A stretch of 64,000 nucleotides of DNA from Isoetes taiwanensis (lineage: Eukaryota > Streptophyta > Lycopodiopsida > Isoetales > Isoetaceae), in assembly GCA_021234155.1 (NCBI GenBank), contig JAJEKV010000047.1, positions 4,537,637 to 4,601,636 on the forward strand, given 5' to 3'. Below are positions 34,429-45,865 of the stretch, piece by piece. The notes beneath the pieces were generated by a model that was given only the letters and a program-made list of their open reading frames with translations, was not told the DNA's origin and did no database searches. Position numbers and translations under genes: made by a program. The number at the start of each line of letters is the position of its first letter. The stretch's first letter is position 1.

Positions 34429-35959
34429 ATATATTCTAAACGACGTGCACCCTGGACTACTACATTTGTCAGATCCGTCTATCCTACGACCCAGATCGTA
34501 TGTTGGGGCCTCTGGGCACCTCTCGTGTCGCTTATGGTCATTTATGATTGGAGGTGCCTATGATTTTGAAATATGAAATACGAGTTCGCCTAAGGTTTTT
34601 GAGAGAATATCGAACCTCTATACGGCTTTGCCTAAGATTTTGGAATATGAAATATGGGGGCTCGAACCTCTACCAAAATAACTCAATATCTTAATAAAAT
34701 TACTTTAACCAATATACCCACTTAGCCAATGTGATTAATTTATATCCTGAATCTATGTTTCTTTTTTATAACAACCCACTCAATTGTTTTAAGGATATAT
34801 GGTCTATAGTTTCAAGAATTGTTATTTTTACATGCATATCAAATCCCCCTGGAAACCCCTCTTATTGTGCTACATATTTAAACGAGGTGCACCCTGGACT
34901 ACCACAATCGTAAGATCCGTCTATTCTACGGCCCAGATCGTATGTTGGGGCCTCTGGGCACCTCTCGTTTCGCTTACGAACATTTATGATTGGAGGTGCC
35001 TATGATTTTGAAATACGAAGTAGGAGTTCGCCTAAGGGTTTGAGGGAATATCGAACCTTTATACGGCTTTGCCTAAGATTTTAAAATGTGAAATACGGGG
35101 GCTCGAACCTCTACCAAAATAACTCAATGTCTGATAAGATTACTTTAACCAATATGCCTACTGAGCCAATGTGATTAGTTTATAACTTGAATCTATTTTT
35201 TTTTTTTTATAACAACCTACTCATTTGTTTTAGGGATATATAGTCTATGGTTTCAAGAATTGTTATTTTTACATCCATATCAAATCCCCCTGGAACTCCC
35301 TATTATCGAACCTTTACCAAAATAACTCAATGTCCTAATAAGATTACTTTAACCCATATACCCACTGAGCCAATGTGATTAGTTTATATCCTGAATCTAT
35401 GTTTTTTTTTTTTATAACAACCCACTCAATTGTTTTAGGGATATATGGTCTAGGGTTTCAAAATTGTTATTTTTACATCCATATCAAATCCCCCTAGAAC
35501 CCCCTGTTATTGTGCTACGTCTAAACGAGGTGCACCTTGGACTACCACGGTCGTCAGATCTGTCTATTCTACAGCACAGATCGTATGTTGGGGCCTCTGG
35601 GCATCTCTCGGTTTGCTTATGGTCATTTATAATTGGAGGTGCCTATGATTTTGAAATGTGAAATACGAGTTCGCCTAAGGTTTTGAGGGAATATCGAACC
35701 TCTATACGGCTTTGCCTAAGATTTTAAAATATGAGATACGGGGCTCAAACCTCTACCAAAATAACCCAATGTCCTAATAAGATTACTTTAACCAATATAC
35801 CCACTGAGCTAATGCGATTAATTTATATCCTAAATCTATGTTTTTTTCATAACAATCCACTCAATTGTTTTAGGGATCTATAGTCTATGGTTTGAAGAAT
35901 TGTTATTTTTACATCCATATCAAATCCCCCTGGAACCCCCTGTTATTATACTACATATT
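34429..35959 (-). repeat. Array of the 0.45-kb repeat with tRNA-like A and B boxes, copy 2
   Basis: Duplicate of 24214-25746 with the same order of full and partial units. Minor differences include loss of a CA in CTATACACGG and variation in T-run lengths. Confidence 0.65.
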
Positions 35960-36084
35960 CTTGGTGAAAGAAATTTTGAATTTTCCTTTGCTTTTCCAGG
36001 TAAATCCCATCATCTATTAACTTAACTATACCACTGTTCAAAATTTTGCTCTTCATTGTTCCGAGAAAGAAAGCAGAGCTTCCT

Positions 36085-36110
36085 TTATTCTATTCTATTC
36101 TATTCTATTC
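36085..36110. repeat. (TTCTA)n pentanucleotide microsatellite
   Basis: About five repeats. It lies exactly at the right edge of duplication copy 2. Confidence 0.9.
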
Positions 36111-39100
36111 ATGCCATTCTGCTTCTGACTTCTAACGCTCTTGTTTCATTCTCCTCCATCTGTTTAACCTTTTTTCTCTAATCTACTTCCTTGTCTTGCA
36201 AGCATTATCTTTATCCTTAAACAATCTTTCCCTTATGTCCCTCATTGCTTCTTATATATTCTATTTCTGCTTCTTTTTCTCCAAAAAACACTCCTTTTCT
36301 GATTTTTTAACTCCACGATTAAATTTTTTTTCATCTTTTGTAAGAAGGATTTCATGGATTCTATTTTGGATGCTTGAGGTAGAATAGAATAGAACTCCTT
36401 GTAAGCTTCATAGAAGGCCTTATCTAGAGTGATCTATGCTTTTTGGCTGACAAGATGTAGTGCCCCAAAAATTTTAGTTCGCCAAAGAGCCTGGTTCCAT
36501 TAGCAAACCATGGCTTTTAACCAGTCTTCTAGAGATTACAGGGAAGATGAGGCAATTGTATGATTTAAAATTAGAGTTTGATTCACCTAATAGATCTGAT
36601 CCTTTATCCTTCTTAAGCATAGTCGCCTTGTCACTTTCAGTCAAGAGGCTACTCCCAAATGGGTCATTTTTATCCTCAACACATGTTTCATTTATGGCAG
36701 CACTTGCTCCATCAGCTTGAGACCCGATGAGGTTGTTGACATGTTCCATGGCTGTCAGTCCAATAAAGAACTCGGCTTTCTTTATATCTTCTCCTTCATC
36801 CAGTTGAATATAAATTCAGGTAACTTATTATACAGGTCTCTGATGTACTTGCAAATGTTATCATAATCATTATTAATATTTGAAACATATCTCAACCACT
36901 CATTAATCCAAAGTGTACAACCAAAAAGAATTGGTATGATCTTCTGATAGCCTCCCTTTCGTGTATGTATTCATGTGCGTCTCCAGTGTTAATGAAACAT
37001 AACATTATTTGAAGTGTATTACTAGGGCAAGCCATTTTACTGGCTGCATTAATTCAATCAGCTCCTTGTTCTAAGTAGGTGGAATAGCTGGATATTCATC
37101 CTATTCATCATACATATCTTGTACTCCAACAATTAATAATCAGTGTTCACCATATTAAGTTTACAGATCTATAAATTTAAAAGGTATAGCATGTTTCAAG
37201 CACAAGGGATACTATTGGTATAACAATGAGTAGAAGTCTAAAAGAACATCCCTAAACCACACATCTACCTTGGTCAATCCTTAGATAACCTTATGTATTC
37301 AACCTAAATTATGGTATCCTCCCACCATGATATTCCCATTCTCAATGATCTTTAACCATGTAATGCATTAGATACTTGTACAGTATAATAGGAATGTCAG
37401 AAGAACAAGCTCTAGTACTCTTTACGTCTATGTTTTCCATTACCCTTGTGTTTCAATAATCAAACCTCTATTTACACTAACGGACACTCCAATTCTATTA
37501 TCAATCTCATTCTAACTCATGCCTATTAAAATTCTAAGCATTCAACCTATGATGAACTTATGTCTCCATTTTGACTTTCCCTTTCAGTCCACCCAGTTTA
37601 CCTTGATCTTCAGATTTTCAATCCCTATAAACAACATATTTTCCATAAGAGTCCTATTGCATTTACTACAATGCAAAAACACAGTCCATTTTCATAATTG
37701 TCAATCAATTCAACACACTTATTGCTTAACTTTTACCGCTTTAGCATTTATCCATTACTCTGTATATATGCACTATTGTAAGGTTGATATCATGTTTTTT
37801 ACTTAATATCTTACAGTCAGTAGCTATACTACTCTATTAATACCTCATCTACTATCCATCCAACTAATTGTTTACCGCCTCAACCACTTTCCCCAAAATG
37901 CAAAATAAATCATTCTTATAGCTTTATTAATTTCTATTGAATAGCTCCTTATTAAAACCCCTAAATATAAGTAAAAGAAAGGTAAAATTATGTCATAAAA
38001 ATATAGAAAGCTAAGTTACACGACCTATTAAACATAGATAAGTAGAGCATATATTGCCCAAGTTTGACTTTCCATGTGTCCATAACATCGCCATATCCAA
38101 GTGTGGGGGGGAGAGAAGGGATAGAGAGGATAAAATAATTTCAGCTATTAACATCTGAAGAATTCCACATTTAATAATGATTGTGTAATAACGTCTCAAT
38201 ACCTAAGTATGGAAGAAAATAAATGCCAAAACACAACATGATTACCGCCATTAAAATCTTGAAAAACACAAAAAACATATGGGCACATTCATGACAAACA
38301 ACACAATAGCTATTCTATTATTAGCATATGCAATGAATGTAGGAAAGCATGACTAAAAGGATTATATGACAATAAATGCAACTCCAGTTATAGCATTTAT
38401 GAAGCATGATCAAAGAATGATGTGCATCATATAAATTAACACACAATGCTCAAGAGGATGAGCTCTAAAACTTGGACATGAACACTCTCAATCCATGATT
38501 CCAAATAATCGGGATAGAATAAAGAATGCAATTGGTGAAAAAGGATAGTCATGACCAAAGGATGTGCTAGGCCAAACTAAAAATACCTTTAATGCAAATG
38601 GTATAGAAGAATGGTCATGAGCAAAGGATGTGCTACATCAAACTAAAAAATTACCCTTGTTTAATCTAGCACATCCATCCAAGTCATTCATTTTCATCAT
38701 TGAAAAACTAAAGAAGAATACAACACTTACAAACTTATAGAAGCTAATTATATATTATAGGATTTACGTTAGAACTTAGGTAAGACTTAGCATGCATACA
38801 CACATTCGCAAGAACCTTGTTGCATTAGGCTAGTCGCACTGCAATTTAGATGAGAATATTTTTTCATGTGATATTAGAATTTCCTTATAATTGAGGAGTA
38901 TGGCATTGTAAGTTATGAGGTTAAGGAAGTTTTAAAATACTCAAAGTTAGTGGTAGTCCCAAGAAGTTACAAACCAATTGAGATAAACGGTCAGTAGTTT
39001 TTAAGGGTGTGATATGGATGGTTTATTGTGAAGTAACACATAAAAGAAAAATGTGCGTTCATTCCTCAGGCAAATCATCATCTAAATTATCATATGGCTA

Positions 39101-39239
39101 AATCTTGACCATTGGTCTAGAGCATATCCTGAGATATCCCAAAAAACATAGAATCCATATTGTAACTTGGAAAACCTAATTAAAAAAGCCCCCACCACGG
39201 GGGGGGGGGGTGTTAGGAATCAAACTTGAATTATGCAAA
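36111..39239. other. Intergenic DNA; one unassigned open frame at 36474-36749 (-)
   Basis: The minus frame at 36474-36749 (91 codons, acidic N-terminal half) has a protein-like composition but no motif I know. Direct repeats GGTCATGA(G/C)CAAAGGATGTGCTA occur near 38547 and 38614. A G-run (39199-39210) follows an A-run. Nothing else was seen. Confidence 0.4.
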
Positions 39240-39604
39240 TATGTAGCAAAATAGCAGGGGGTTCCAGGGGGATTTGATATGGATGTAAAAGTAACAATTC
39301 ATGAAACCATAGACTACATATCTCTAAAACATCGAATAGGTTGAAAAAAAAAAAACATATTCGAACCCCTGTATTTTATATTTTAAAATCTTAGGCAAAG
39401 CCGTATAGAGGTTCGATTTTCCCTTAAAACCTTAGGGGAAATCGTATTTCATATTTCAAAATCATAGACGCCTCAAATCATAAATCATTATAAGTGAAAC
39501 GAGAGGTGCCCAGAGGCCCCAACATACAGTCTGAGTTGTAGGATCGACGAATCTGACGACTGTGGTAGTCCAGGATGCATCTCATTCAAAATATGTAACA
39601 TACA
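39240..39604 (+). mobile_element. Single copy of the 0.45-kb dispersed repeat, opposite orientation, A-box region deleted
   Basis: It runs from TGTAGCAAAATAGCAGGGGG to CATCTCATTCAAAATATGTA, both recognisable unit ends. The A-box to B-box segment is missing, replaced by an A-run at about 39343-39354. Its GAGGTTCGATTTTCC box remains. It is flanked by unique DNA, showing that the family moves or is copied as single units. Confidence 0.6.
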
Positions 39605-41300
39605 TGAGGATTCAAGCTATTGTTTGAAATGTTCTACAGAACAGACATAACAAACAATTGGAATCATTGAGCTTCCATATTCAAAGTCCTGGTAATAGAA
39701 CTTTATGGAGTGTATGTTATCACCTCATCAACGCTAAATTCAAAACGATCAAACAAAAATTAAGGATGTCTGGTGCTACCATCAATCTAGCACCACCTTC
39801 CAGCATAATACAATGTAATTTTTCCCTAGAAGAGTTGCCGCCAGAACTTGCACCAAAAATCAAGAGTGAAAATTGGAAAAACTCAATTCAGATGCCCACT
39901 CATATGATATTGCCAAAGGAGTTCATAACGCCTTTGATGTGCCTCGCCATAAATGCTTTGATCCTACTCATAGAATGGTCTGGCAAGTCGAAGGCCTACA
40001 ATGACAGGCTGTCAACCACAAGTCTATATAAGCACATCCGCCTCTATAATCTAAATATCGGGCTCATTAATACTATGCAAAGATAAATCAAGGTCCATTT
40101 TCAACGCATGCACACCATCCACCACAAATACAAAACCTCGCAACGAAGGAGGAGGGTTCGGAGATGAAGAAATAACCTCACTCCGCCAGTGCACCTCCTA
40201 ATTAGAATCATCAAGAGGAGCAAAATTTTCCTGGATGCTAATCTTTCTGACAAAATTAGAAAATTCAAGGTCGATTTGCCAAGAAAAATTGAATCACAAG
40301 CAAGAAATACCCAATATAGATGCATACCTACAAGAAATCAGTCAAATATAGTCAACCAGATGTGGAGATTAGCAAGGTATGTGCCTAGACTCTGCAAAAA
40401 AGGTTGGGTTGAGCGCCAAATGACGGCCGCTCAAGAAAATTCTACTTTCGAAATACCATGCCATATAGGGGTGCCAAAAATCTAGCCCTATATGTATAAC
40501 ATAAGATTTTGTCTAAGAAATAAAAAGTAGCAACTTGGAAAACTATATACCCCAGACTGTTGCATTTGGGTCTGATTCAAACTTTTTCGAATATCATGTA
40601 AGGAGAGCATCCTAAATTTGCTTATTACAATAATTAGAAGAGCTATTATTTTACCTTTATAATTCGACCATTATAGGACATAGCTCAAGATCCCAATATT
40701 ATTTTTGAGTAATTCCCAACCTTTGGGACACAAATACTTAAAGGAGCCACTTTAGATGATGGGAAACTATCCTGAAATAGTATGATAAGAGGAGACATTA
40801 GAGGAAACTGGAACAAAAACTAGAAATTGAATTGAATTGACTTATCATCTATGATGACCAAAATGTCTATGGACCCAATACAAGAAAGAGAACAATAAGA
40901 CAATTACTATACAGATTAAAAAATCCCCGCCTCAAATTGAAGAAAAAACCTTGAAGCAGTAATTAGCTCCCCACTGAACTATACATATCAATGCGTCAAT
41001 GGTGAACATAATTGGGCTCACCGGTCAAGAACCTCAAGGATATAGAAAGAAGTCAAAGATGGGGAGGAATTGGAAGTTGGAAGTATCTTTATTCGGATGG
41101 GTTTTGCATATGTGTTGCCTTTGATTTATTGGAGTTCCCTTATAGATTTTGCTTCGAGTCTATATCCCTATAGATCTTGCTTCAAATTTTTTTGCTTTAT
41201 TGAACTCTTCCATGCTCAATCTCTGTGAATTAGAAGTCCTTAGTTCCAAGTATAAGGAATCGTCTCCTCATGATTAGAGATCTACCCGATGTATACGTCT
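39605..41300. other. Unassigned DNA with open frames lacking motifs
   Basis: A plus frame at 39658-40086 (142 codons) and overlapping minus frames are open but show no domain. Minus-strand reading around 39930-40010 (IKAFMARHIKGVMNSFGNI) looks protein-like and may be an exon remnant of a gene I do not recognise. Confidence 0.35.
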
Positions 41301-42900
41301 CCAACCCTCTCCCTGGTGGCAAATGTTCCTAACTTGTGCCAGCTCTTGCCTAAGGATTTCCTGTTGTATCAGGGTAAGGTCATGGTCAATATCCAGTGAG
41401 GTCTTCTTCAACTGCTGGCTTTGATGCAATATAGCTCCTGTCATCAATGTGTCCGCGACTATGAATTTTATAATACGTGGGAAGTCATGGCCTTGAACAC
41501 CATGATGAGTTGCCCTAGTAATGTGAATGGGAGTAGGAACATCATATCAGTAGAACCAGGGTCTGGAGCCATCCAATGAGATTCTTCCCTGCTTTCTCAG
41601 GGACGCCAGAGATCACCATATTGCGGCTCCTGCGGCTCTGCTCTTATTGCTCTCGAACCCTTGGGGCAATATTGACCATCTCGGCAGGTGTTGCTGCTAT
41701 CTGTAATGTGCGAGCTATTGTTTGTATTGGGGGTGAGGTGATACAGGTGTCGTGACGGAGAAGCAGGTGTCTGTCTGGGTTGGTGCCATTTGGGCATTTG
41801 GACATTAGCAGCAGTCATAGCATGTGGAGTAGTCGTACTCCCTTAAATTTGAGAGCTCAGTCCTTGTTGGAGCAATTTCTGTCTAGCCAACATATCCATG
41901 CAATGCTACATTTGATCATGAGCATTTGCATGGAGGCCTTTACCCTGCTCAGCGACTGCTGCCCATTGCTCTTGCATATCTAGATCCTGCACAATGGAGG
42001 TATGCTCCGACCTCTGTAGCCTAAAGGTAACTGCAGTATCTCTGCAGATGAGGTTCTCTCAAAACTGTTGACCCTGTCCCTAAAGACCCTAGAGCTACAA
42101 TAGGATTTTTCCAGTCGCTACCTGAAGAATCCTTCGAATGGGGGTGATCTCCTCGACTTCTCATCGAAGGGGGGAGATAGCTGCATTTGTCTTCTGCTCA
42201 AAATATTCCTTATCGCGCACCATGATGTCCATGCTGATTGATAGGTGTCTAAACAAGCATGTAGATCAGGTACAATGATATATGATAATGGTACATCATG
42301 ATGTGTCTCTGTGCTTCGTTCGAGGATATAACTGAGTGCGGGCATCCATGATGTCCCGGAGATAAGATCCTAGCGAGCCCATTGACGTTGTATCCAGCAG
42401 TGCATGCACTGCTAATTAGGCAGTTTTGAGCAACTAGGGCATCTAGGACTGTATCTCTTCTACTAGGTATGCAATCCTGTGGATGTGCTTCCCATTCTTC
42501 GTAATTGGTGCATCCGGTATGCACGAGCAGCTTATTGCCAGGTTTGAGGACCGGTCATCTGCCTACTGAACTGAGCTTGTTGACTAAGCCTTTCTCGGGC
42601 CTCTTGTCTCGTGGTAAGGGCATCTACCTTGCCTTTACTATCTTGTCTGTACCGTTTTCGTGGTGGTCCGTCTATGTATTCCCCCAAGAGGAGTCTTAGG
42701 GGCAAGGTCCTGTTGGGCTGTAATTGGGAATGGATCTGGTCTGGGGTTTGATGGGCATCCCCATCAATTTGCGCATCCTTGGGACCTGGGGAGAGGGCCA
42801 CAGGAGTTGCCATGACTGTTTATGCCAAAATTTAGGGCAAAGGATAGACTCTGTGGAAGGTTTTAAGGACTTCTCACCTCTTAAATTGGGCACCTGCCCA
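41301..42900 (-). other. GC-richer block of broken minus-strand ORFs, possible retroelement gag remnant
   Basis: Three successive minus frames (42532-42813, 42249-42524 and 41597-41818) have proline-, glutamine- and charge-rich composition unlike the flanks. They appear to be one decayed coding region. No protease, RT or integrase motif was found, and no LTR pair was seen, so assignment to a retrotransposon is a guess. Confidence 0.3.
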
Positions 42901-43239
42901 ATCTGAATGGCATAGGTCCTAGAGAAGGCTCTTAGGACTTCTGCAGCCTTAAATTGGGCACTTTTCCAATTTGAATGGTAGAGGAGAGGCTGTAGAGAAG
43001 GTTGTTTGATGAGTCAAAGTAAAAAAAATCAATGGCCAAAACTTCAAGTCGATGGTAAAAAAAGTGAAGTCAATGGCTAAAGTCAAAGTCAATGGCAAGT
43101 TAAGGGCGGCCTAAAAAGGAGACATGTTGAAATCTGAGAGCAAATATAAGGAATAATTAAGATCAAGGGGGTGAACATTACACTTGATTGATCTCACAAT
43201 AACATAAGAAAATAATAAAAATTTCAATTAGATACACTC

Positions 43240-43930
43240 ATTCTCCCTTTGCCTTTTGCTCTATCTCGTTTTTCCCTTCATGTTTCCTTTCTCTTTCCTT
43301 ATTTTTCCTACATGTTTCTTTTTTACTTTTTTCTCTTCTTTTTTTTTTTTTTCACACCCCCTCCCCCTGTCTCCCCCCTCTTTTTTTTCCCCTTCCCCTT
43401 TTCTTTTTCCCGATGGCTTTTTCCGCTTCCCTTTTCCTCCTCTCTCCACCTTTTCCCTCTTCTCTTTTTTCCGTGCCCTTTCTCTCTCTCCCCCTCCTTT
43501 TTTCTTTTAGGTTTTAATTTTCTTTATCTCTTTTTTTTTCCATGTTTTTTTCTCTTCCCTTTTTCTCCACTGTCCGTTTCCCTTCTCTTTTTCCACCTTT
43601 CCCGCTTCCCCTTTTTCTCATGCTCTTTTTTCCTTCCCTTTCCCTCTCTTTTATTCTTTTTCTTTTTCCTTTCCTTTTTCCTATGCTCTTTTTTCCCTTC
43701 CATTTTCCCATTTCCTCGCCTTTTTCCTCTTCCTTTTTTCCCCTTTTCTCTTCCCCTTCCCTCTTCCTCTTTAAAAAAAAAAAAAAACCCTTTTTCTTTT
43801 TCCCTTCTTCTCGTGTCCTTTTTCCCTTCCCTTTTCCTTCTTTACTCACCCTTTCTCTATTTCCCTTTTCCATTGTCTTTTTTGCTCCTCTCCTCCCCCC
43901 TTTCCCTTTCCCTTTTCCCATGCATTTTTG
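43240..43930 (+). repeat. Long polypyrimidine tract (T/C-rich, about 690 bp)
   Basis: The plus strand is almost entirely T and C in TTTTCCCTTCCC-like words, broken only by short ATG/CGTG interruptions and one A-run at about 43773-43787. Long serine/phenylalanine/leucine open frames here are by-products. Such tracts can form triplex (H-) DNA. Confidence 0.85.
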
Positions 43931-43957
43931 CCCGCAGCACAGGATATCTTTACCCTA

Positions 43958-44355
43958 GCCTGGGGGATCCCAGAGGTGTGATCCCGGAGGATGGAATCCC
44001 CCAGAGATGTGATCCCAGGAGATAGGATCACACAGTAAGCACATCTTACTGTGCAGTAACTGTGCAAAAATCCTGCCTCTTATAGGAAAAATCAAGGCAA
44101 ATTTGTAGTGGATTTTTCTTGCCTAATCCTCCACGAAATTGGATGGGATCTATTCGTGGATGGTCAGAATTTGCTGGAGGAAAGGATCAAGTAGTAGCAG
44201 AGAAGGAAGGAGGGCAAGTGCCGAAGCGATGGGCCAACTCGAATTTGGGCAAAAAATGGCCAAAACCTGCATACTAACCCTTTAATTTTGCAGTTGATTG
44301 TGGGATCCTGGAGGAGGGGATCCCATTTTGTGATCTCGGAGGGCAGGATCAGCCT
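43958..44355. repeat. GATCC-rich repeat segments between polypyrimidine tracts
   Basis: GGGGGATCCCAGAGGTGTGA and relatives occur at 43958-44030, with GGGATCCTGGAGGAGGGGAT at about 44302-44320. They are related to the repeat at 12491-13420. A perfect 9-bp hairpin CACAGTAAG/CTTACTGTG lies at about 44032-44055. Confidence 0.65.
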
Positions 44356-44369
44356 AAACTAGGGTACAT

Positions 44370-44660
44370 TTATCTTCACTCCTTTTCCTTCTCTTTCCCC
44401 CACCTTTTTCTCTTTGCCTTTCTCTGTGCCCTTTTTCCCTTCTTTTTTCCTCTTATCCTCGCCCTTTCCTCGCATCCCCTTTTCCCAGTGTCTTTTTTCC
44501 CTTCCCTTACTCTCTTCCTTTTCTATTCCATTCCCTTTCTATTTTCTCGTGCCCTTTTTCCATTCAATCTTCCCCTTTCCCTCTTCCCCTTTTTCCATGG
44601 CTTTTTGCCCTTCACTTTTTCCCTTTTCTTCTTCCTTGTCCTTTTCCCTCTCCCCTTAAG
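44370..44660 (+). repeat. Second polypyrimidine tract
   Basis: Same composition and word style as 43240-43930. The two tracts bracket the GATCC repeats and may be one ancestral tract split by insertion. Confidence 0.8.
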
Positions 44661-44739
44661 AGATCAAAGCATGACTCATCACGGCGGTGGGAAGTCCTGC
44701 GATAAATCTCGGCATTTAGATGCAACTAGATAATCTCAG

Positions 44740-44910
44740 CCGTCCAATTTAGGGTTTGATTCATTACATGCTTACCCTATAATTTTTATAATACAAGATA
44801 AACCCTGCCCAATTTAGGGTTTGATTCATTACATACCTCTCGGCCGTCAAAATCTGGGTTTGATTTATTACATACTTATTTAATTTTTATAATATAAAAT
44901 AACCCTAAAG
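44740..44910. repeat. Imperfect triple repeat of AATTTAGGGTTTGATTCATT
   Basis: The phrase occurs at about 44746 and 44813 and, altered, near 44865. The copies are followed by ACATACTTA...TTTTTATAATA. Confidence 0.65.
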
Positions 44911-44998
44911 CAAGAGCTCTCGAGCCTTGCATGGACAAATTAAACAAAAGGAATTTTTAAGAGGTTAAACCACTGGCAAGTGCTATAAAAAAAATGGC

Positions 44999-45031
44999 GA
45001 ATGCGTATACGCACTCTAGATGTACGCATTC
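44999..45031. repeat. 9-bp perfect inverted repeat
   Basis: GAATGCGTA (44999-45007) and TACGCATTC (45023-45031) are exact complements. The inner GCGTATACGC is itself a palindrome. Confidence 0.7.
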
Positions 45032-45865
45032 GTACACACTCAAATACACCATTGAACTATGGTAAAATCATATTGAAAAACATGCAAAAATTACTTAAAA
45101 ACCTAGCAGATCACGTGAAGCAAAAATACACTAGACTAGATAGCATGAAGTTCCTTTTTTTTCCATTGAATAAAAAGCCCGTAGACGATCCTAGTCGACA
45201 AAGAACCCATCTCCACATAATTCTCAGGTAGACAGCTTAACATTCGGTTTTTAACCTATCTCTGACTTTTATGAATTATACATGAGCCCTAGTACAATAG
45301 ATTCATATAGATCTCCATATGCTATCAGACATAAATAGAACATTTTTTAACCATAATCCCATTTTAGAGCTCCATAAAAACCTGCTTGCCTCAACTCCTT
45401 TAAAATGTTTTTTTCCCTTCCAAGGTACAATTTATAAGAATGCGAATAAATCAAACAGCTGCAATGTCATGTTCCATACATACATTACCAGCTCCGTTCC
45501 ATCCCAGATCGGATCTAAGCTGATGCAGACTCTAGGCGCCACAGCCTATGCATGGGCCTCGGATTTAGTGGACGCCTTGACCTCTCTCCATGACGGTACC
45601 TCCGTGGGTCTTTGTTTTGTTCCAAATAACCCAGAGGGCAACCAGTACACAACCCAGCCCTATCTGCGTTCCCACCACCAATCAATCAGGAGAGCTGCAT
45701 CAATCCTTAGCCGCAGTACATGAGTCTTTAGCCGAATCTAAGGGGCCTGAATACGGGGAGGTCACCAACACCAGCCATGATTTGGCAGCCACAAATTTGC
45801 CACAGCTTCAATTAATCCGACCAGCTCATCAAAGGTTCTCTTTCCTTCATCTTCTCTGATTCACG

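Larger units (their letters stand above)
30271..36094. repeat. Segmental duplication, copy 2 (partner 20750-25880)
   Basis: Direct copy of 20750-25880, longer mainly because it keeps the 3' end of the LINE (poly-T at 33055-33092 and zinc-finger region to about 33763). It ends in a (TTCTA)n tract at 36085-36110, where copy 1 diverges after a single TTATTCTATT; the break may have occurred in this microsatellite. Confidence 0.92.

Noticed and set aside
41597-42813. Confident Gypsy or Copia gag-pol call
   Set aside because: There is no protease, RT, RNase H or integrase motif and no LTR pair, so it was listed only as a possible remnant.
43249-44025. 258-codon Phe/Ser/Pro/Leu-rich open frame
   Set aside because: It arises from the polypyrimidine tract, which has few stop codons on that strand, and no domain is visible.
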